Counted from the first letter of the stretch, positions 52,536-62,840 are shown. The stretch is DNA of 64,000 nucleotides from Streptomyces sp. NBC_00425 (GCF_036030735.1 NZ_CP107928.1:7254001-7318000); one strand, 5' to 3'. Numbers and translations are program-made. The notes: generated by a model not told the origin, from the letters alone.

Positions 52536-54191
52536 ATGAACGCAGACGGCCGTACGAGGCTGAACCAGACGCCCGAGTGGACCGCTCTGGCCGAACACCG
52601 CGAAGAGCTCGGCGAGGTGCGGCTGCGGGAGCTGTTCGCCGCCGACCCCGACCGCGGCGCCGGTCACACCCTGCAGGTCGGCGACCTGCACATCGACTAC
52701 TCCAAGCACCTGGTCACCGACGAGACGCTGCGACGCTTGCGTGAGCTGGCCGCGGCTGTCGACGTCTTCGGGCTCCGGGACGCCATGTTCCGCGGCGAGA
52801 AGATCAACACCACCGAGGACCGGGCGGTGCTGCACACCGCCCTGCGCGCCCCGCGCGACGCGGTGATCGAGGTCGACGGGGAGAACGTGGTCCCGGCGGT
52901 GCACGCCGTGCTCGACAGGATGGCCGGCTTCGCCGAGCGGGTGCGCTCCGGCGAGTGGACCGGACACACCGGCCGCCGCATCCGCAACGTCGTCAACATC
53001 GGCATCGGCGGCTCCGACCTGGGCCCGGCGATGGCCTACGAGGCGCTGCGCAGCTACAGCGACCGCGACCTCACGGTGCGCTTCGTGTCCAACGTGGACG
53101 GCGCCGACCTGCACGAGGCGGTCCGGGATCTGGACCCGGCGGAGACGCTGTTCATCGTCGCGTCGAAGACCTTCACCACCATCGAGACGATCACCAACGC
53201 CACCTCGGCCCGCTCCTGGCTCCTCGACGGACTGGGCGGCGACGAGAAGGCGGTCGCCCAGCACTTCGTGGCGCTGTCGACGAACGCCGGGAAGGTCGCC
53301 GGCTTCGGCATCGACACGGCCAACATGTTCGAGTTCTGGGACTGGGTCGGCGGCCGCTACTCCTTCGACTCGGCGATCGGCCTGTCGCTCATGATCGCCA
53401 TCGGCCCGGAGCGGTTCCGGGAGATGCTCGACGGCTTCCACCTCGTCGACGAGCACTTCCGCACCGCGCCCGCCGAGTCCAACGCCCCGCTCATCCTGGG
53501 CCTGCTGGGCGTCTGGTACGGCAACCTCCACGACGCGCAGTCGCACGCCGTGCTGCCCTACAGCCACTACCTGTCGAAGTTCGCCGCCTACCTGCAGCAG
53601 CTGGACATGGAGTCCAACGGCAAGTCGGTGGACCGCGAGGGCCGGCCCGTGCAGTGGCAGACCGGACCGGTGGTGTGGGGCACGCCGGGCACCAACGGGC
53701 AGCACGCCTACTACCAGTTGATCCACCAGGGCACGAAGCTCATCCCCGCCGACTTCATCGGCTTCGCCCGGCCGGTCGACGAACTGAGCGGCGAACTCGG
53801 CGCGCAGCACGACCTGTTGATGGCGAACTTCTTCGCGCAGACGCAGGCGCTGGCGTTCGGCAAGACGCCCGAGGAGGTCCGCGCCGAGGGCGTGCCGGAG
53901 GAGCTGGTGGCGCACAAGACGTTCAAGGGCGACCACCCCACCACGACGATCCTGGCGAAGGAACTCACCCCGTCCGTCCTCGGTCAGCTCATCGCCCTCT
54001 ACGAGCACAAGGTGTTCGTGCAGGGCGCGGTCTGGAACATCGACTCCTTCGACCAGTGGGGCGTGGAGCTCGGCAAGGTCCTCGCCAAGCGCGTCGAGCC
54101 GGCCCTGACCGAAGGCGCCGACGTGCCCGGCCTGGACGCGTCCACCCGGGCCCTCGTCGCCGAGTACCGGGAGCTGCGCGGCCGGCGGTGA
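52536..54191 (+). CDS. pgi: Glucose-6-phosphate isomerase
   Basis: Interconverts glucose 6-phosphate and fructose 6-phosphate at the branch of glycolysis and the pentose-phosphate pathway. The protein has 551 residues. SIS-fold motifs are [50 protein letters not shown], and [11 protein letters not shown]. The signature [20 protein letters not shown] and [22 protein letters not shown] with the catalytic Glu/Lys region follow. The ATG at 52536 is preceded by GAAGGG at a long spacing. It runs convergently into the pgl-opcA-zwf-tal-tkt operon, with a shared hairpin between. Confidence 0.97.
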   Translation: MNADGRTRLNQTPEWTALAEHREELGEVRLRELFAADPDRGAGHTLQVGDLHIDYSKHLVTDETLRRLRELAAAVDVFGLRDAMFRGEKINTTEDRAVLHTALRAPRDAVIEVDGENVVPAVHAVLDRMAGFAERVRSGEWTGHTGRRIRNVVNIGIGGSDLGPAMAYEALRSYSDRDLTVRFVSNVDGADLHEAVRDLDPAETLFIVASKTFTTIETITNATSARSWLLDGLGGDEKAVAQHFVALSTNAGKVAGFGIDTANMFEFWDWVGGRYSFDSAIGLSLMIAIGPERFREMLDGFHLVDEHFRTAPAESNAPLILGLLGVWYGNLHDAQSHAVLPYSHYLSKFAAYLQQLDMESNGKSVDREGRPVQWQTGPVVWGTPGTNGQHAYYQLIHQGTKLIPADFIGFARPVDELSGELGAQHDLLMANFFAQTQALAFGKTPEEVRAEGVPEELVAHKTFKGDHPTTTILAKELTPSVLGQLIALYEHKVFVQGAVWNIDSFDQWGVELGKVLAKRVEPALTEGADVPGLDASTRALVAEYRELRGRR

Positions 54192-54234
54192 GGCGGCCCG
54201 GACCGGAACGTCGCTTCTGACGGTGCGGTGAACG

Positions 54235-54273
54235 AGTCGACGCCGGGTCCCTGGACGGGACCCGGCGTCGACT
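54235..54273. terminator. Bidirectional hairpin between pgi and pgl
   Basis: Perfect 17-bp stem AGTCGACGCCGGGTCCC (54235-54251) / GGGACCCGGCGTCGACT (54257-54273) with a 5-nt loop, between the convergent stops at 54191 and 54292. It can serve both transcription units. Confidence 0.9.
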
Positions 54274-54291
54274 GCTGTTGCGGAGAAGGCG

Positions 54292-55074
54292 TTACGACGA
54301 AGCCGGCGGATACAGCGACCTCGGCAGCTGGGAGGCCGCCGCCGAGTCCAGCAGCCACAGGGTGCGGGCGCGTCCCCGGGCTCCCGCGGCCGGGGCCTGG
54401 ATCTCGCCCGCTCCGGACAGGGCGATCGCCGCGGCCCGGGCCTTGTCCTCGCCGGCCGCGAGCAGCCACACCTCACGGGCCGCCCGGATCGCCGGGAGGG
54501 TGAGGGTGACCCGGGTCGGCGGGGGCTTGGGCGCGCCGCGCACGCCCACCACCGTGCGCTCGGTCTCCCGCACGGCCGGCAGCTCCGGGAAGAGCGAGGC
54601 CACATGGGTGTCCGGGCCGACGCCCAGCATCAGCACGTCGAAGGACGGGACCGTGCCATGGTTCTCGGGACCGGCCGCGCGGGCCAGTTCCTCGGCGTAG
54701 GCGGCCGCGGCCGCCTCCACGTCGGCGCCGTGCGGACCGTCCGACGCGGGCATGGCGTGCACACGCTTCGGGTCCACCGGGACGGAGGCCAGCAGGGCCT
54801 CACGGGCCTGCGTGTCGTTGCGCTCCGGGTCGCCCTCGGGCAGGAACCGCTCGTCGCCCCACCACAGGTCGAGACGGCTCCAGTCGACGGCGTCACGGGC
54901 GGGCGCGGCGGCCAGCGCGGCCAGCAGGCCGTTGCCGTTGCGGCCGCCGGTGAGGACCACGGACGCCTGGCCCCGGGAGGCCTGGGCGTCCACGATCTTC
55001 GTGATCAGACGGGCCGCGGCGGCCTGTGCCATCAGCTCCTTGTCGCGGTGCACGACCAGCTGGGGCGTGTTCAC
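54292..55074 (-). CDS. pgl: 6-phosphogluconolactonase
   Basis: Hydrolyses 6-phosphogluconolactone to 6-phosphogluconate, the second oxidative pentose-phosphate step. The protein has 260 residues of the NagB/SIS-like Pgl family. Motifs are VVLTGGRNGNGLLAALAAAP, RLDLWWGDERFLPEGDPERN, HAMPASDG, and MLGVGPDTHVASLFPELPAV. The usual GxxGMGxDGHxAS becomes GVGPDTHVAS. The GTG start overlaps the opcA stop (GTGA), so it is the coupled last gene of the tkt-tal-zwf-opcA-pgl operon. Confidence 0.96.
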   Translation of the reverse strand: MNTPQLVVHRDKELMAQAAAARLITKIVDAQASRGQASVVLTGGRNGNGLLAALAAAPARDAVDWSRLDLWWGDERFLPEGDPERNDTQAREALLASVPVDPKRVHAMPASDGPHGADVEAAAAAYAEELARAAGPENHGTVPSFDVLMLGVGPDTHVASLFPELPAVRETERTVVGVRGAPKPPPTRVTLTLPAIRAAREVWLLAAGEDKARAAAIALSGAGEIQAPAAGARGRARTLWLLDSAAASQLPRSLYPPASS

Positions 55075-56213
55075 TGCGGATCCGCCTTCCTGACCGGGGG
55101 CATCCGCGCCGGAGACGGCCGGTCGGCGTCACCGGAGCCGGGCGCGGCGACGGCCGGCGCGGCGGGGGCCGCCGGGGCGGAGTCACGGTCGGCGGCAGCC
55201 GGTTCCGGCACCCCGCGGACGGGGAGGGAGGGCGGCGGCTGGGAGGCCGCCTCGGCCCGCTCCGCCACCCGCTCGGCGGCCGACTGGAGACCGCCCAGCC
55301 GGTCCACGCCGAACCGCAGGGCGGACGCGTACGTGTCGTCGGGGTCGAGCCTGCGCAGCTCCTCCGCGAGCAGCTCGGACGTCTCCCGGCGCTTGAGCGC
55401 GACCGCCCGGTCCGGCTGGCCGGGCAGCGCCAGGGTGGCCATCGCCCCGTCCGACCGGTGCAGCGTGATGGGGCCTCCGGTGGTCTCCATCCGCACCTGG
55501 GTCAGACCGGGTCCGGCCGAGACCGCGCGCCGGACGTGCACGTGGAGCCGGTCGGCGAGCCACATGGCGAGCAGCTCGACGCTCGGGTTGGACTCCTCGC
55601 CCGCCACCTCGGCTGACACGATCTCGCAGCTGACCTGGTCGAGCGCGGCGGCCAGCATGGAACGCCACGGGGTGATCCGGGCCCACGCGAGGTCGGTGTC
55701 GCCCGGCTCGTAGCTCTCGGCGCGCGAGCGCAGCTCGTCGACGGGCTTCTCCGCCGTGTAGCTGTCGGTGACCCGGCGCTGGCCCAGGGCGCCCAGGGGG
55801 TCGCCCGCGGGGTCGCGCGGAGCGTCCACCGACCACCAGACCACGACGGGTGCGTCCGGCAGCAGCAGCGGCAGCACCACGGACTGGGCGTGGTCGGACA
55901 CCTCGCCGTACAGCCGGAGGATGACCGTCTCGCCGCTGCCGGCGTCCGCGCCGAGGCGCACCTCGGCGTCGAGGCGGGACTGGGTGCGGCTCCGGGAGGA
56001 GCGGGAGACGCGCTTGATGACCACGAGTGTGCGCGAGGGGTGCTCGTGCGACGCGTCGTCGGCGGCCTTCAGGGCGTCGTAGGCGTTCTCCTCGTCCGTG
56101 ACGACGACGAGGGTGAGCACCATGCCGACGGCGGGTGTGCCTATCGCACGGCGGCCCTGCACCAGCGCCTTGTTGATCTTGCTGGCAGTGGTGTCCGTGA
56201 GGTCCGTTTTCAT
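55071..56213 (-). CDS. opcA: Glucose-6-phosphate dehydrogenase assembly protein OpcA
   Basis: Redox-linked assembly/activation partner of Zwf, found in cyanobacteria and actinobacteria. The protein has 380 residues. Family segments include IVTDTTASKIN-like KIN helices at the start, TLVVIKRVSRSSRSRTQSR, LPLLLPDAPVVVWWSVDAP and LAWARITPWRSMLAAALDQ. The last ~45 residues are a Pro/Ala-rich disordered tail. The ATG overlaps the zwf stop (ATGA) and its own stop overlaps the pgl GTG, giving strict coupling with both. Confidence 0.95.
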   Translation of the reverse strand: MKTDLTDTTASKINKALVQGRRAIGTPAVGMVLTLVVVTDEENAYDALKAADDASHEHPSRTLVVIKRVSRSSRSRTQSRLDAEVRLGADAGSGETVILRLYGEVSDHAQSVVLPLLLPDAPVVVWWSVDAPRDPAGDPLGALGQRRVTDSYTAEKPVDELRSRAESYEPGDTDLAWARITPWRSMLAAALDQVSCEIVSAEVAGEESNPSVELLAMWLADRLHVHVRRAVSAGPGLTQVRMETTGGPITLHRSDGAMATLALPGQPDRAVALKRRETSELLAEELRRLDPDDTYASALRFGVDRLGGLQSAAERVAERAEAASQPPPSLPVRGVPEPAAADRDSAPAAPAAPAVAAPGSGDADRPSPARMPPVRKADPQ

Positions 56214-57733
56214 GGCCGGCGCCAGCTCCGTCCGTCTCGCTCGAGCATCTCGTCGGCCTCGACCGGCCCCCAGGTGCCCGACGGGTACTGCGCGGGCCTG
56301 CCGTTCTTGTCCCAGTGCTGCTCGATCGGGTCGAGGATCTTCCAGGACAGCTCGACCTCCTCCGTGCGGGGGAAGAGGTTCGAGTCGCCCAGCAGCACGT
56401 CCAGGATCAGCCGCTCGTACGCCTCGGGCGAGGACTCGGTGAAGGACTCGCCGTAGGCGAAGTCCATCGACACGTCCCGGATCTCCATGGAGGTGCCGGG
56501 CACCTTGGAGCCGAAGCGGACCGTGATGCCCTCGTCGGGCTGGACCCGGATGACGATGGCGTTCGCCCCGAGCTCCTCGGTGGCCGTGGAGTCGAAGGGC
56601 GAGTGCGGGGCCCGCTGGAAGACGACCGCGATCTCGGTGACGCGCCGGCCGAGCCGCTTGCCGGTGCGCAGGTAGAACGGGACGCCCGCCCAGCGGCGGT
56701 TGTCCACTCCCAGCTTGACGGCCGCGTAGGTGTCGGTCTTCGACTTGGGGTCGATGCCGTCCTCTTCGAGATAGCCGACGGCCTTCTCGCCGCCCTGCCA
56801 GCCCGCCGCGTACTGACCGCGCACGGTGTCGCGGCCCAGGTCCTTCGGCAGCCGGACGGCGCCGAGCACCTTGGTCTTCTCCGCGGCCAGCGCGTCGGCG
56901 TCGAAGGAGGCGGGCTCCTCCATGGCGGTCAGCGCCATGAGCTGCAGGAGGTGGTTCTGGATGACGTCACGGGCGGCGCCGATGCCGTCGTAGTAGCCGG
57001 CCCGGCCGCCGATGCCGATGTCCTCCGCCATGGTGATCTGCACGTGGTCCACGAAGGACCGGTTCCAGATCGGCTCGAACATGGTGTTGGCGAAGCGGAG
57101 CGCCAGGATGTTCTGGACGGTCTCCTTGCCGAGGTAGTGGTCGATGCGGAAGACCTGGTCCGAGCCGAAGACCTCGTGGACGACCTTGTTGAGCTCCTCG
57201 GCCGAGGCGAGGTCGTGGCCGAACGGCTTCTCGATGACCGCGCGTCGCCAGGAGCCGTTCTGCTGGTCGGCCAGCCCGTGCTTCTTCAGCTGCTTGATGA
57301 CCACCGGGAAGGAACGCGGCGGCACCGACAGGTAGAAGGCGAAGTTGCCGCCCGTGCCCTGGGCCCGGTCGAGTTCGTCGATCGTGGCGCGCAGCCGGTC
57401 GAACGCGTCGTCGTCGTCGAAGGTGCCCTGCACGAAGCGCATGCCCTGGACGAGCTGCTGCCAGACCTCCTCGCGGAAGGGTGTGCGGGCGTGCTCCTTG
57501 ACGGCGTCGTGGACCTCCTGCGCGAAGTCCTCGTGCTCCCACTCCCGGCGGGCGAAGCCGACCAGGGAGAAGCCCGGCGGCAGCAGACCCCGGTTCGCGA
57601 GGTCGTACACGGCGGGCATGAGCTTCTTCCGGGACAAATCGCCCGTGACGCCGAAGATGACCAGGCCCGACGGCCCCGCGATACGCGGGAGCCGTCGGTC
57701 GGCGGGGTCACGCAGCGGGTTGCTGCTCGACAA
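56210..57733 (-). CDS. zwf: Glucose-6-phosphate 1-dehydrogenase
   Basis: Oxidises glucose 6-phosphate to the lactone, making NADPH; it enters the pentose-phosphate pathway. The protein has 507 residues. The dinucleotide-binding motif is IFGVTGDLSRKKL (about 26-38). The catalytic RIDHYLGKE contains the active-site His and Lys, and EKPFGHDL is the other signature. The start is TTG at 57733: the sequence SSSNPLRDPADRRL that follows is the conserved family N-terminus, and no ATG or GTG is available between it and the tal stop four bases upstream. A GAAGGG in the tal tail can serve as ribosome-binding site. It overlaps opcA by four bases. Confidence 0.96.
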   Translation of the reverse strand: MSSSNPLRDPADRRLPRIAGPSGLVIFGVTGDLSRKKLMPAVYDLANRGLLPPGFSLVGFARREWEHEDFAQEVHDAVKEHARTPFREEVWQQLVQGMRFVQGTFDDDDAFDRLRATIDELDRAQGTGGNFAFYLSVPPRSFPVVIKQLKKHGLADQQNGSWRRAVIEKPFGHDLASAEELNKVVHEVFGSDQVFRIDHYLGKETVQNILALRFANTMFEPIWNRSFVDHVQITMAEDIGIGGRAGYYDGIGAARDVIQNHLLQLMALTAMEEPASFDADALAAEKTKVLGAVRLPKDLGRDTVRGQYAAGWQGGEKAVGYLEEDGIDPKSKTDTYAAVKLGVDNRRWAGVPFYLRTGKRLGRRVTEIAVVFQRAPHSPFDSTATEELGANAIVIRVQPDEGITVRFGSKVPGTSMEIRDVSMDFAYGESFTESSPEAYERLILDVLLGDSNLFPRTEEVELSWKILDPIEQHWDKNGRPAQYPSGTWGPVEADEMLERDGRSWRRP

Positions 57734-57737
57734 ATTC

Positions 57738-58856
57738 TCAGCCCTTCGAGGGGGCGAGGCGCTGGAGCTCCGCCTCGGTCGACTTGAGCAGGTCGTTCCA
57801 GGACGCCTCGAACTTGTCGACGCCCTCGTCCTCGAGGAGCTGCACCACCTCGTCGTAGGAGATGCCCAGCTTCTCGACGGCGTCGATCTCGGCGCGGGCC
57901 TGCTCGTAGGTGCCGGCGACGGTGTTGCCGGTGATGTCGCCGTGGTCCTCGGCCGCGAACAGGGTCGCCTCCGGCATGGTGTTCACCGTGTTCGGCGCCA
58001 CCAGGTCGTCCACGTACAGGGTGTCCTTGTACGCGGGGTCCTTCACACCGGTGGAGGCCCACAGCGGACGCTGCTTGTTCGCGCCCGCCTTCTCCAGCGC
58101 GGCCCAGCGCTCGCCGGCGAAGACCTCCTCGTACGCCTGGTAGGCGAGGCGGGCGTTGGCGAGGCCGGCCTTGCCGCGGGCGGCCTTGGCCTCGTCGGTG
58201 CCGAGCGCGTCGAGGCGCTTGTCGATCTCGGTGTCCACGCGGGAGACGAAGAAGGACGCCACGGAGTGGATCTTCGACAGGTCCAGGCCGCGGTCCTTGG
58301 CCTGCTCCAGGCCGGACAGGTAGGCGTCCATGACCTGGCGGTAGCGCTCGAGGGAGAAGATCAGCGTGACGTTGACGCTGATGCCCAGGCCGATCACCTC
58401 GGTGATGGCCGGCAGGCCGCCCATGGTGGCCGGGATCTTGATCAGCGTGTTGGGGCGGTCGACCAGCCAGGCGAGCTGCTTGGCCTCGGCGACCGTCGGC
58501 TTGGTGTGGTGTGCGAGGCGCGGGTCCACCTCGATGGACACCCGGCCGTCCTGGCCGCCGGTGGCGTCGAAGACCGGGCGCAGGATGTCGGCGGCGTCGC
58601 GGACGTCCGCCGTCGTGATCATGCGGATGGCCTCTTCGACCGTGACCCCGCGGGAGGCGAGGTCGGAGAGCTGCTGGTCGTAGCCGTCGCCCTGGGAGAT
58701 CGCCTTCTGGAAGATCGACGGGTTGGTGGTGACGCCCACGACGTGCTGCTGGTCGATCAGCTCGGCGAGGTTGCCGGACGTGATCCGCTTGCGCGACAGG
58801 TCGTCCAGCCAGATCGCGACGCCCTCCTCGGAGAGGCGCTTGAGTGCGTCTGTCAT
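57738..58856 (-). CDS. tal: Transaldolase
   Basis: Transfers a dihydroxyacetone unit between sugar phosphates in the non-oxidative pentose-phosphate branch. The protein has 372 residues, the longer actinobacterial type. Motifs are [23 protein letters not shown], the Schiff-base lysine in [24 protein letters not shown], and [17 protein letters not shown]. The end reads [23 protein letters not shown] eight bases upstream supports the ATG at 58856. It sits between tkt (33 bp upstream) and zwf (four bases downstream). Confidence 0.97.
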   Translation of the reverse strand: MTDALKRLSEEGVAIWLDDLSRKRITSGNLAELIDQQHVVGVTTNPSIFQKAISQGDGYDQQLSDLASRGVTVEEAIRMITTADVRDAADILRPVFDATGGQDGRVSIEVDPRLAHHTKPTVAEAKQLAWLVDRPNTLIKIPATMGGLPAITEVIGLGISVNVTLIFSLERYRQVMDAYLSGLEQAKDRGLDLSKIHSVASFFVSRVDTEIDKRLDALGTDEAKAARGKAGLANARLAYQAYEEVFAGERWAALEKAGANKQRPLWASTGVKDPAYKDTLYVDDLVAPNTVNTMPEATLFAAEDHGDITGNTVAGTYEQARAEIDAVEKLGISYDEVVQLLEDEGVDKFEASWNDLLKSTEAELQRLAPSKG

Positions 58857-58889
58857 GGAATTACATCTCCTACGGGTCGTGTGTGAGCG

Positions 58890-60977
58890 TCAGCGCTGGG
58901 CGGCGGCGAGGGATTCCCGCGCCTGAGCCGCCACGTTCTCGGCAGTGAAGCCGTACTCCTGGAAGAGGACCTTGCCGTCGGCGGAAGCACCGAAGTGCTC
59001 CAGGGAAACGATGCGGCCGGCGTCGCCGACGTACTTGTGCCAGGTGAGGCCGATACCGGCCTCGACCGACACGCGGGCCCTGACGGACGGGGGCAGGACG
59101 CTGTCCCGGTACCCCTGGTCCTGCTCCTCGAACCACTCCACGGACGGCATGGAGACCACCCGGGTGGGCACGCCGTCGGCTTCCAGCCGCTCGCGCGCCT
59201 CGACGGCGACGTGCACCTCGGAGCCGGTCGCGAGGAGGATCACCTCCGGCGATCCCGTGGAGGCCTCGAAGAGGATGTAGCCGCCCTTGGCGGTGTCCTC
59301 GTTGGGCTCGTAGGTCGGCACGCCCTGACGGGTGAGGACCAGACCGTGCGGGGCGCCCTTGCCGAAGACCTTCGTCCACCGCTTGAGGATCTCGCGCCAG
59401 GCGATCGCGGTCTCGTTGGCGTCGGCCGGGCGGACCACGTTCAGGCCGGGGATGGCGCGCAGCGACGCGAGGTGCTCGACCGGCTGGTGGGTGGGGCCGT
59501 CCTCGCCGAGGCCGATGGAGTCGTGCGTCCACACGTAGGTGACCGGCACGTGCATCAGGGCGGACAGCCGGACGGCGTTGCGCATGTAGTCGGAGAACAC
59601 GAGGAACGTGCCGCCGTAGACGCGCGTGTTGCCGTGCAGCGCGATGCCGTTCATCTCCGCGGCCATGGAGTGCTCGCGGATGCCGAAGTGGATCGTGCGG
59701 CCGTACGGGCTCGCCTCGGGCAGCGGGTTGCCCTCGGGGAGGAACGACGACGTCTTGTCGATCGTCGTGTTGTTGGAGCCGGCGAGGTCGGCGGAGCCGC
59801 CCCACAGCTCGGGGATGACCGAGCCGAGCGCCTGGAGCACCTTGCCGGACGCGGCACGGGTGGCGACGCCCTTGCCGGGTTCGAAGACCGGGAGCTTCTC
59901 CTCCCAGCCGGCGGGCAGCTCGCCCGCGGCGACGCGGTCGAACTCGGCGGCGCGGTCGGGGTTGTTGTCCCGCCACTGCTGGAACGACTTCTCCCACACG
60001 GCGCGGGCCGCCTGGCCGCGGTCCAGGGCGCCACGGGTGTGCCCGATGACCTCGTCGGCGACCTCGAAGGACTGCTCCGGGTCGAAGCCCAGGACGCGCT
60101 TGGTCGCGGCGACCTCGTCGTCGCCGAGCGCCGAGCCGTGCGCGGCCTCGGTGTTCTGCGCGTTCGGCGCGGGCCAGGCGATGATCGAGCGCATCGCGAT
60201 GAAGGACGGCTTGTCCGTCACCAGCTTCGCGGCCTCGATGGCGTCGTAGAGGGCGTGCGGGTCCAGGTCGCCGTCCGGCTTGGGGGCGACGCGCTGCACG
60301 TGCCAGCCGTACGCCTCGTACCGCTTCACCGTGTCCTCGGAGACGGCCGTCTCGGTGTCGCCCTCGATCGAGATGTGGTTGTCGTCCCACAGCAGGACCA
60401 GGTTGCCGAGCTTCTGGTGGCCGGCCATCGAGGACGCCTCGGCGGAGATGCCCTCCTGGAGGCAGCCGTCACCGGCGATGGCGTACACGAAGTGGTCGAA
60501 CGGCGATTCGCCGACCGGGGCGTCGGGGTCGAACAGCCCGCGCTCGTAGCGCGCGGCCATCGCCATGCCGACGGCGTTGGCGACACCCTGGCCCAGCGGG
60601 CCGGTCGTCGTCTCGACGCCCGTGGTGTGGCCGTACTCCGGGTGTCCCGGGGTCTTCGAGCCCCAGGTGCGGAACGCCTTCAGGTCGTCCAGCTCCAGGC
60701 CGAAACCGGCCAGGTACAGCTGGGTGTACAGCGTCAGGGACGAGTGGCCCGCGGACAGCACGAAGCGGTCGCGGCCGACCCAGTCGGCGTCCGCCGGGTC
60801 GTGTCGCATCACCTTCTGGAAGAGGGTGTACGCGGCAGGCGCCAGGCTCATCGCCGTACCGGGATGGCCGTTGCCGACCTTCTGTACGGCGTCGGCGGCC
60901 AGGACGCGGGCGGTGTCCACGGCCCGCTGGTCCAGCTCGGTCCACTCGAGGTCTGTGGTGGTCGGCTTGGTGCTCAC
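58890..60977 (-). CDS. tkt: Transketolase
   Basis: Thiamine-diphosphate enzyme moving two-carbon units in the pentose-phosphate pathway. The protein has 695 residues. It has the substrate His in GNGHPGTAMSLAP and the ThDP-binding GDGCLQEG followed by WDDNHISIEGDTE. The Asp/Glu of the pyrimidine domain lies in GIREHSMAAEMNG, and the THDSIGLGEDGPTHQPVEHL transketolase signature follows. It is first in the operon. The GTG at 60977 is preceded by GAGGAG at about 14 bases, a longish spacing. A 360-bp divergent gap to ctaB must hold its promoter. Confidence 0.97.
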   Translation of the reverse strand: MSTKPTTTDLEWTELDQRAVDTARVLAADAVQKVGNGHPGTAMSLAPAAYTLFQKVMRHDPADADWVGRDRFVLSAGHSSLTLYTQLYLAGFGLELDDLKAFRTWGSKTPGHPEYGHTTGVETTTGPLGQGVANAVGMAMAARYERGLFDPDAPVGESPFDHFVYAIAGDGCLQEGISAEASSMAGHQKLGNLVLLWDDNHISIEGDTETAVSEDTVKRYEAYGWHVQRVAPKPDGDLDPHALYDAIEAAKLVTDKPSFIAMRSIIAWPAPNAQNTEAAHGSALGDDEVAATKRVLGFDPEQSFEVADEVIGHTRGALDRGQAARAVWEKSFQQWRDNNPDRAAEFDRVAAGELPAGWEEKLPVFEPGKGVATRAASGKVLQALGSVIPELWGGSADLAGSNNTTIDKTSSFLPEGNPLPEASPYGRTIHFGIREHSMAAEMNGIALHGNTRVYGGTFLVFSDYMRNAVRLSALMHVPVTYVWTHDSIGLGEDGPTHQPVEHLASLRAIPGLNVVRPADANETAIAWREILKRWTKVFGKGAPHGLVLTRQGVPTYEPNEDTAKGGYILFEASTGSPEVILLATGSEVHVAVEARERLEADGVPTRVVSMPSVEWFEEQDQGYRDSVLPPSVRARVSVEAGIGLTWHKYVGDAGRIVSLEHFGASADGKVLFQEYGFTAENVAAQARESLAAAQR

Positions 60978-61337
60978 CCTGGGTCAGGGCTCCTCTCCAC
61001 ATGTCACGCATGTCGAATACCGGTGCACGCGGCGCCCACCGGCCGTTGTCGAGCCTACCCCCGTCAGAACGTGCATTTTTTCGAGTCATTCCAGACTGCG
61101 GGGTAGCTTCGCGATCCGCCCGCCGACCGGTGAGTTTCCTGTTCAGCAAGTGAATACGGAGCCGCTCGTACGAGTGCTCAACAGAGTGCCTCCCGGCTCT
61201 TCCGGGGGCGCCGTCCAACACGACCCCACCCCCGCGAATATCGGGGTATGGGCAACGTCTACAGTGGCGTGGTACGCGCGAGCCTTTACCCCGTATTCAC
61301 GTGGGGAGCTCGCTGGGAGTCTCTGTCAGGGGTGTGC
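60978..61337. other. Divergent promoter region of tkt and ctaB
   Basis: 360 bp without a gene. Lower GC stretches (ATTTTTTCGAG around 61075, and AATATCGGGGTA near 61238) suggest two back-to-back promoters. TAGGCT on the minus strand at 61057-61052 and TAGCTT on the plus strand near 61105 are possible -10 boxes, but no matching -35 is convincing. No riboswitch or repeat is recognised. Confidence 0.35.
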
Positions 61338-62285
61338 GTGACGGCCGTTGAATCCCGTCCAGTGGGGATTGTCGGGGCGAGTCAGAGCCCGAGCCGGCGG
61401 CCGGTCGGGGCCCGGGTCAAGGCGTTCGTGGCGCTGACCAAGCCGCGGATCATCGAACTGCTGCTGATCACCACCGTCCCGGTGATGTTCCTGGCGCAGC
61501 AGGGCGTTCCGGACCTCGGCCTGGTGGTTCTGACCTGCCTGGGCGGATACCTGTCCGCGGGCGGCGCGAACGCGCTGAACATGTACATCGACCGTGACAT
61601 CGACGCGCTGATGGACCGCACCTCGCAGCGTCCGCTGGTCACCGGGATGGTCAGCCCGCGTGAATGCCTCGCCTTCGGAATCACCCTCGCGGTGGTCTCG
61701 ACCCTGCTGTTCGGCCTGACCGTCAACTGGCTGTCGGCCTGGCTCGCCCTCGGCGCGCTCCTCTTCTACGTCGTCGTCTACACGATGATCCTCAAGCGGC
61801 GCACCTCGCAGAACATCGTGTGGGGCGGCATCGCCGGCTGTATGCCGGTCCTGATCGGCTGGTCGGCCGTGACGAACTCGGTGTCCTGGGCGCCGGTCGT
61901 CCTGTTCCTCGTCATGTTCTTCTGGACGCCGCCGCACTACTGGCCGCTGTCCATGAAGGTCAAGGACGACTACGCGCGCGTCGGCGTGCCGATGCTGCCG
62001 GTCGTCGCCTCCAACAAGGCCGTCGCCAAGCAGATCGTCCTCTACAGCTGGGTGATGGTCGGCGTCTCGCTGCTGCTGCAGCCGCTGGGCTACACCGGCT
62101 GGTTCTACACCGCGGTCGCGCTGCTGGCTGGCGGCTGGTGGCTGTGGGAGGCGCACGGACTGCAGAACCGGGCGAAGGCTGAGGCCACGGGCGGCAAGCT
62201 GAAGGAGATGCGGCTGTTCCACTGGTCCATCACCTATGTGTCGCTGCTCTTCGTGGCGGTCGCGGTGGACCCCTTCCTGCGGTAG
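61338..62285 (+). CDS. ctaB: Protoheme IX farnesyltransferase (heme O synthase)
   Basis: Attaches farnesyl to heme B to give heme O for cytochrome oxidase. The protein is a UbiA-family integral membrane protein of 315 residues with about nine helices. The prenyl-diphosphate site is [20 protein letters not shown] (about 81-100), with the DxxxD acids; a second loop reads [37 protein letters not shown] is the other signature. The GTG at 61338 has AGGGG five bases upstream; GTG at 61332 (adding Val-Cys) is possible. It is divergent from tkt and ends in a strong hairpin. Confidence 0.95.
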   Translation: MTAVESRPVGIVGASQSPSRRPVGARVKAFVALTKPRIIELLLITTVPVMFLAQQGVPDLGLVVLTCLGGYLSAGGANALNMYIDRDIDALMDRTSQRPLVTGMVSPRECLAFGITLAVVSTLLFGLTVNWLSAWLALGALLFYVVVYTMILKRRTSQNIVWGGIAGCMPVLIGWSAVTNSVSWAPVVLFLVMFFWTPPHYWPLSMKVKDDYARVGVPMLPVVASNKAVAKQIVLYSWVMVGVSLLLQPLGYTGWFYTAVALLAGGWWLWEAHGLQNRAKAEATGGKLKEMRLFHWSITYVSLLFVAVAVDPFLR

Positions 62286-62317
62286 CCGCTGCGCGGCGCC
62301 CCCTTTCTCCACGGCTC

Positions 62318-62357
62318 ACGGCCGGGGTGCGTGGTCAAGGCCACGCACCCCGGCCGT
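62318..62357 (+). terminator. Strong terminator hairpin after ctaB
   Basis: Perfect 17-bp stem ACGGCCGGGGTGCGTGG (62318-62334) / CCACGCACCCCGGCCGT (62341-62357) with a 6-nt loop, 33 bp after the ctaB stop. Confidence 0.9.
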
Positions 62358-62392
62358 CGCCGTTCGATCTACCCGTCGGTAGCATCCTGGCC

Positions 62393-62749
62393 ATGGCAGA
62401 CACCAAGCAGGTTGACGAGACCGCCGACGCCAAGCAGGCCGCGAAGTCCGAGCGCACGGCGGCACGGCTCGCCCGGCGGATCAGCGCCTTCGCCAAGGAG
62501 CACGGCGGAGCCGAGGGCCAGGTCGCGCACCTCGGCGAGCGCGGCGCCCGTATCGTCCTGGTCGGCGAGGACGGCGGCTGGGGCGACCTGGTGGCCCCCT
62601 CGGTCGCCGTCGCCGGGCAGGCCGTCGAGAAGGCCGGCATCACCGTCCACGAGGCCTTCGACGGGGAGTTCGCGGCGAAGGTGCGCACCGGCCCCTACGA
62701 GTGGACGCGGATGGCGGGCATCCAGGTCGGCGGTCCGAAGAACGGCTGA
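62393..62749 (+). CDS. Small conserved actinobacterial protein of unknown function
   Basis: Protein of 118 residues. A charged helical start (KQAAKSERTAARLARRISAFAKEHGG) is followed by a beta-rich segment (GARIVLVGEDGGWGDLVAPS; GITVHEAFDGEFAAKVRTGP). The end reads WTRMAGIQVGGPKNG. I do not recognise a named family beyond its occurrence next to ctaB in streptomycetes. TAGCAT at 62380-62385 is a likely -10 box; the start point would fall at the ATG itself, so the message may be leaderless. No Shine-Dalgarno is present. Confidence 0.8.
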   Translation: MADTKQVDETADAKQAAKSERTAARLARRISAFAKEHGGAEGQVAHLGERGARIVLVGEDGGWGDLVAPSVAVAGQAVEKAGITVHEAFDGEFAAKVRTGPYEWTRMAGIQVGGPKNG

Positions 62750-62840
62750 GCGGCGAACAGTCGGCCGCCAGCAACACCTGACGCCCCGGTCACCCGTTAG
62801 GACCCGTAGAAGCGACGTGGTCCATCTCCCGGGAGTCCGG

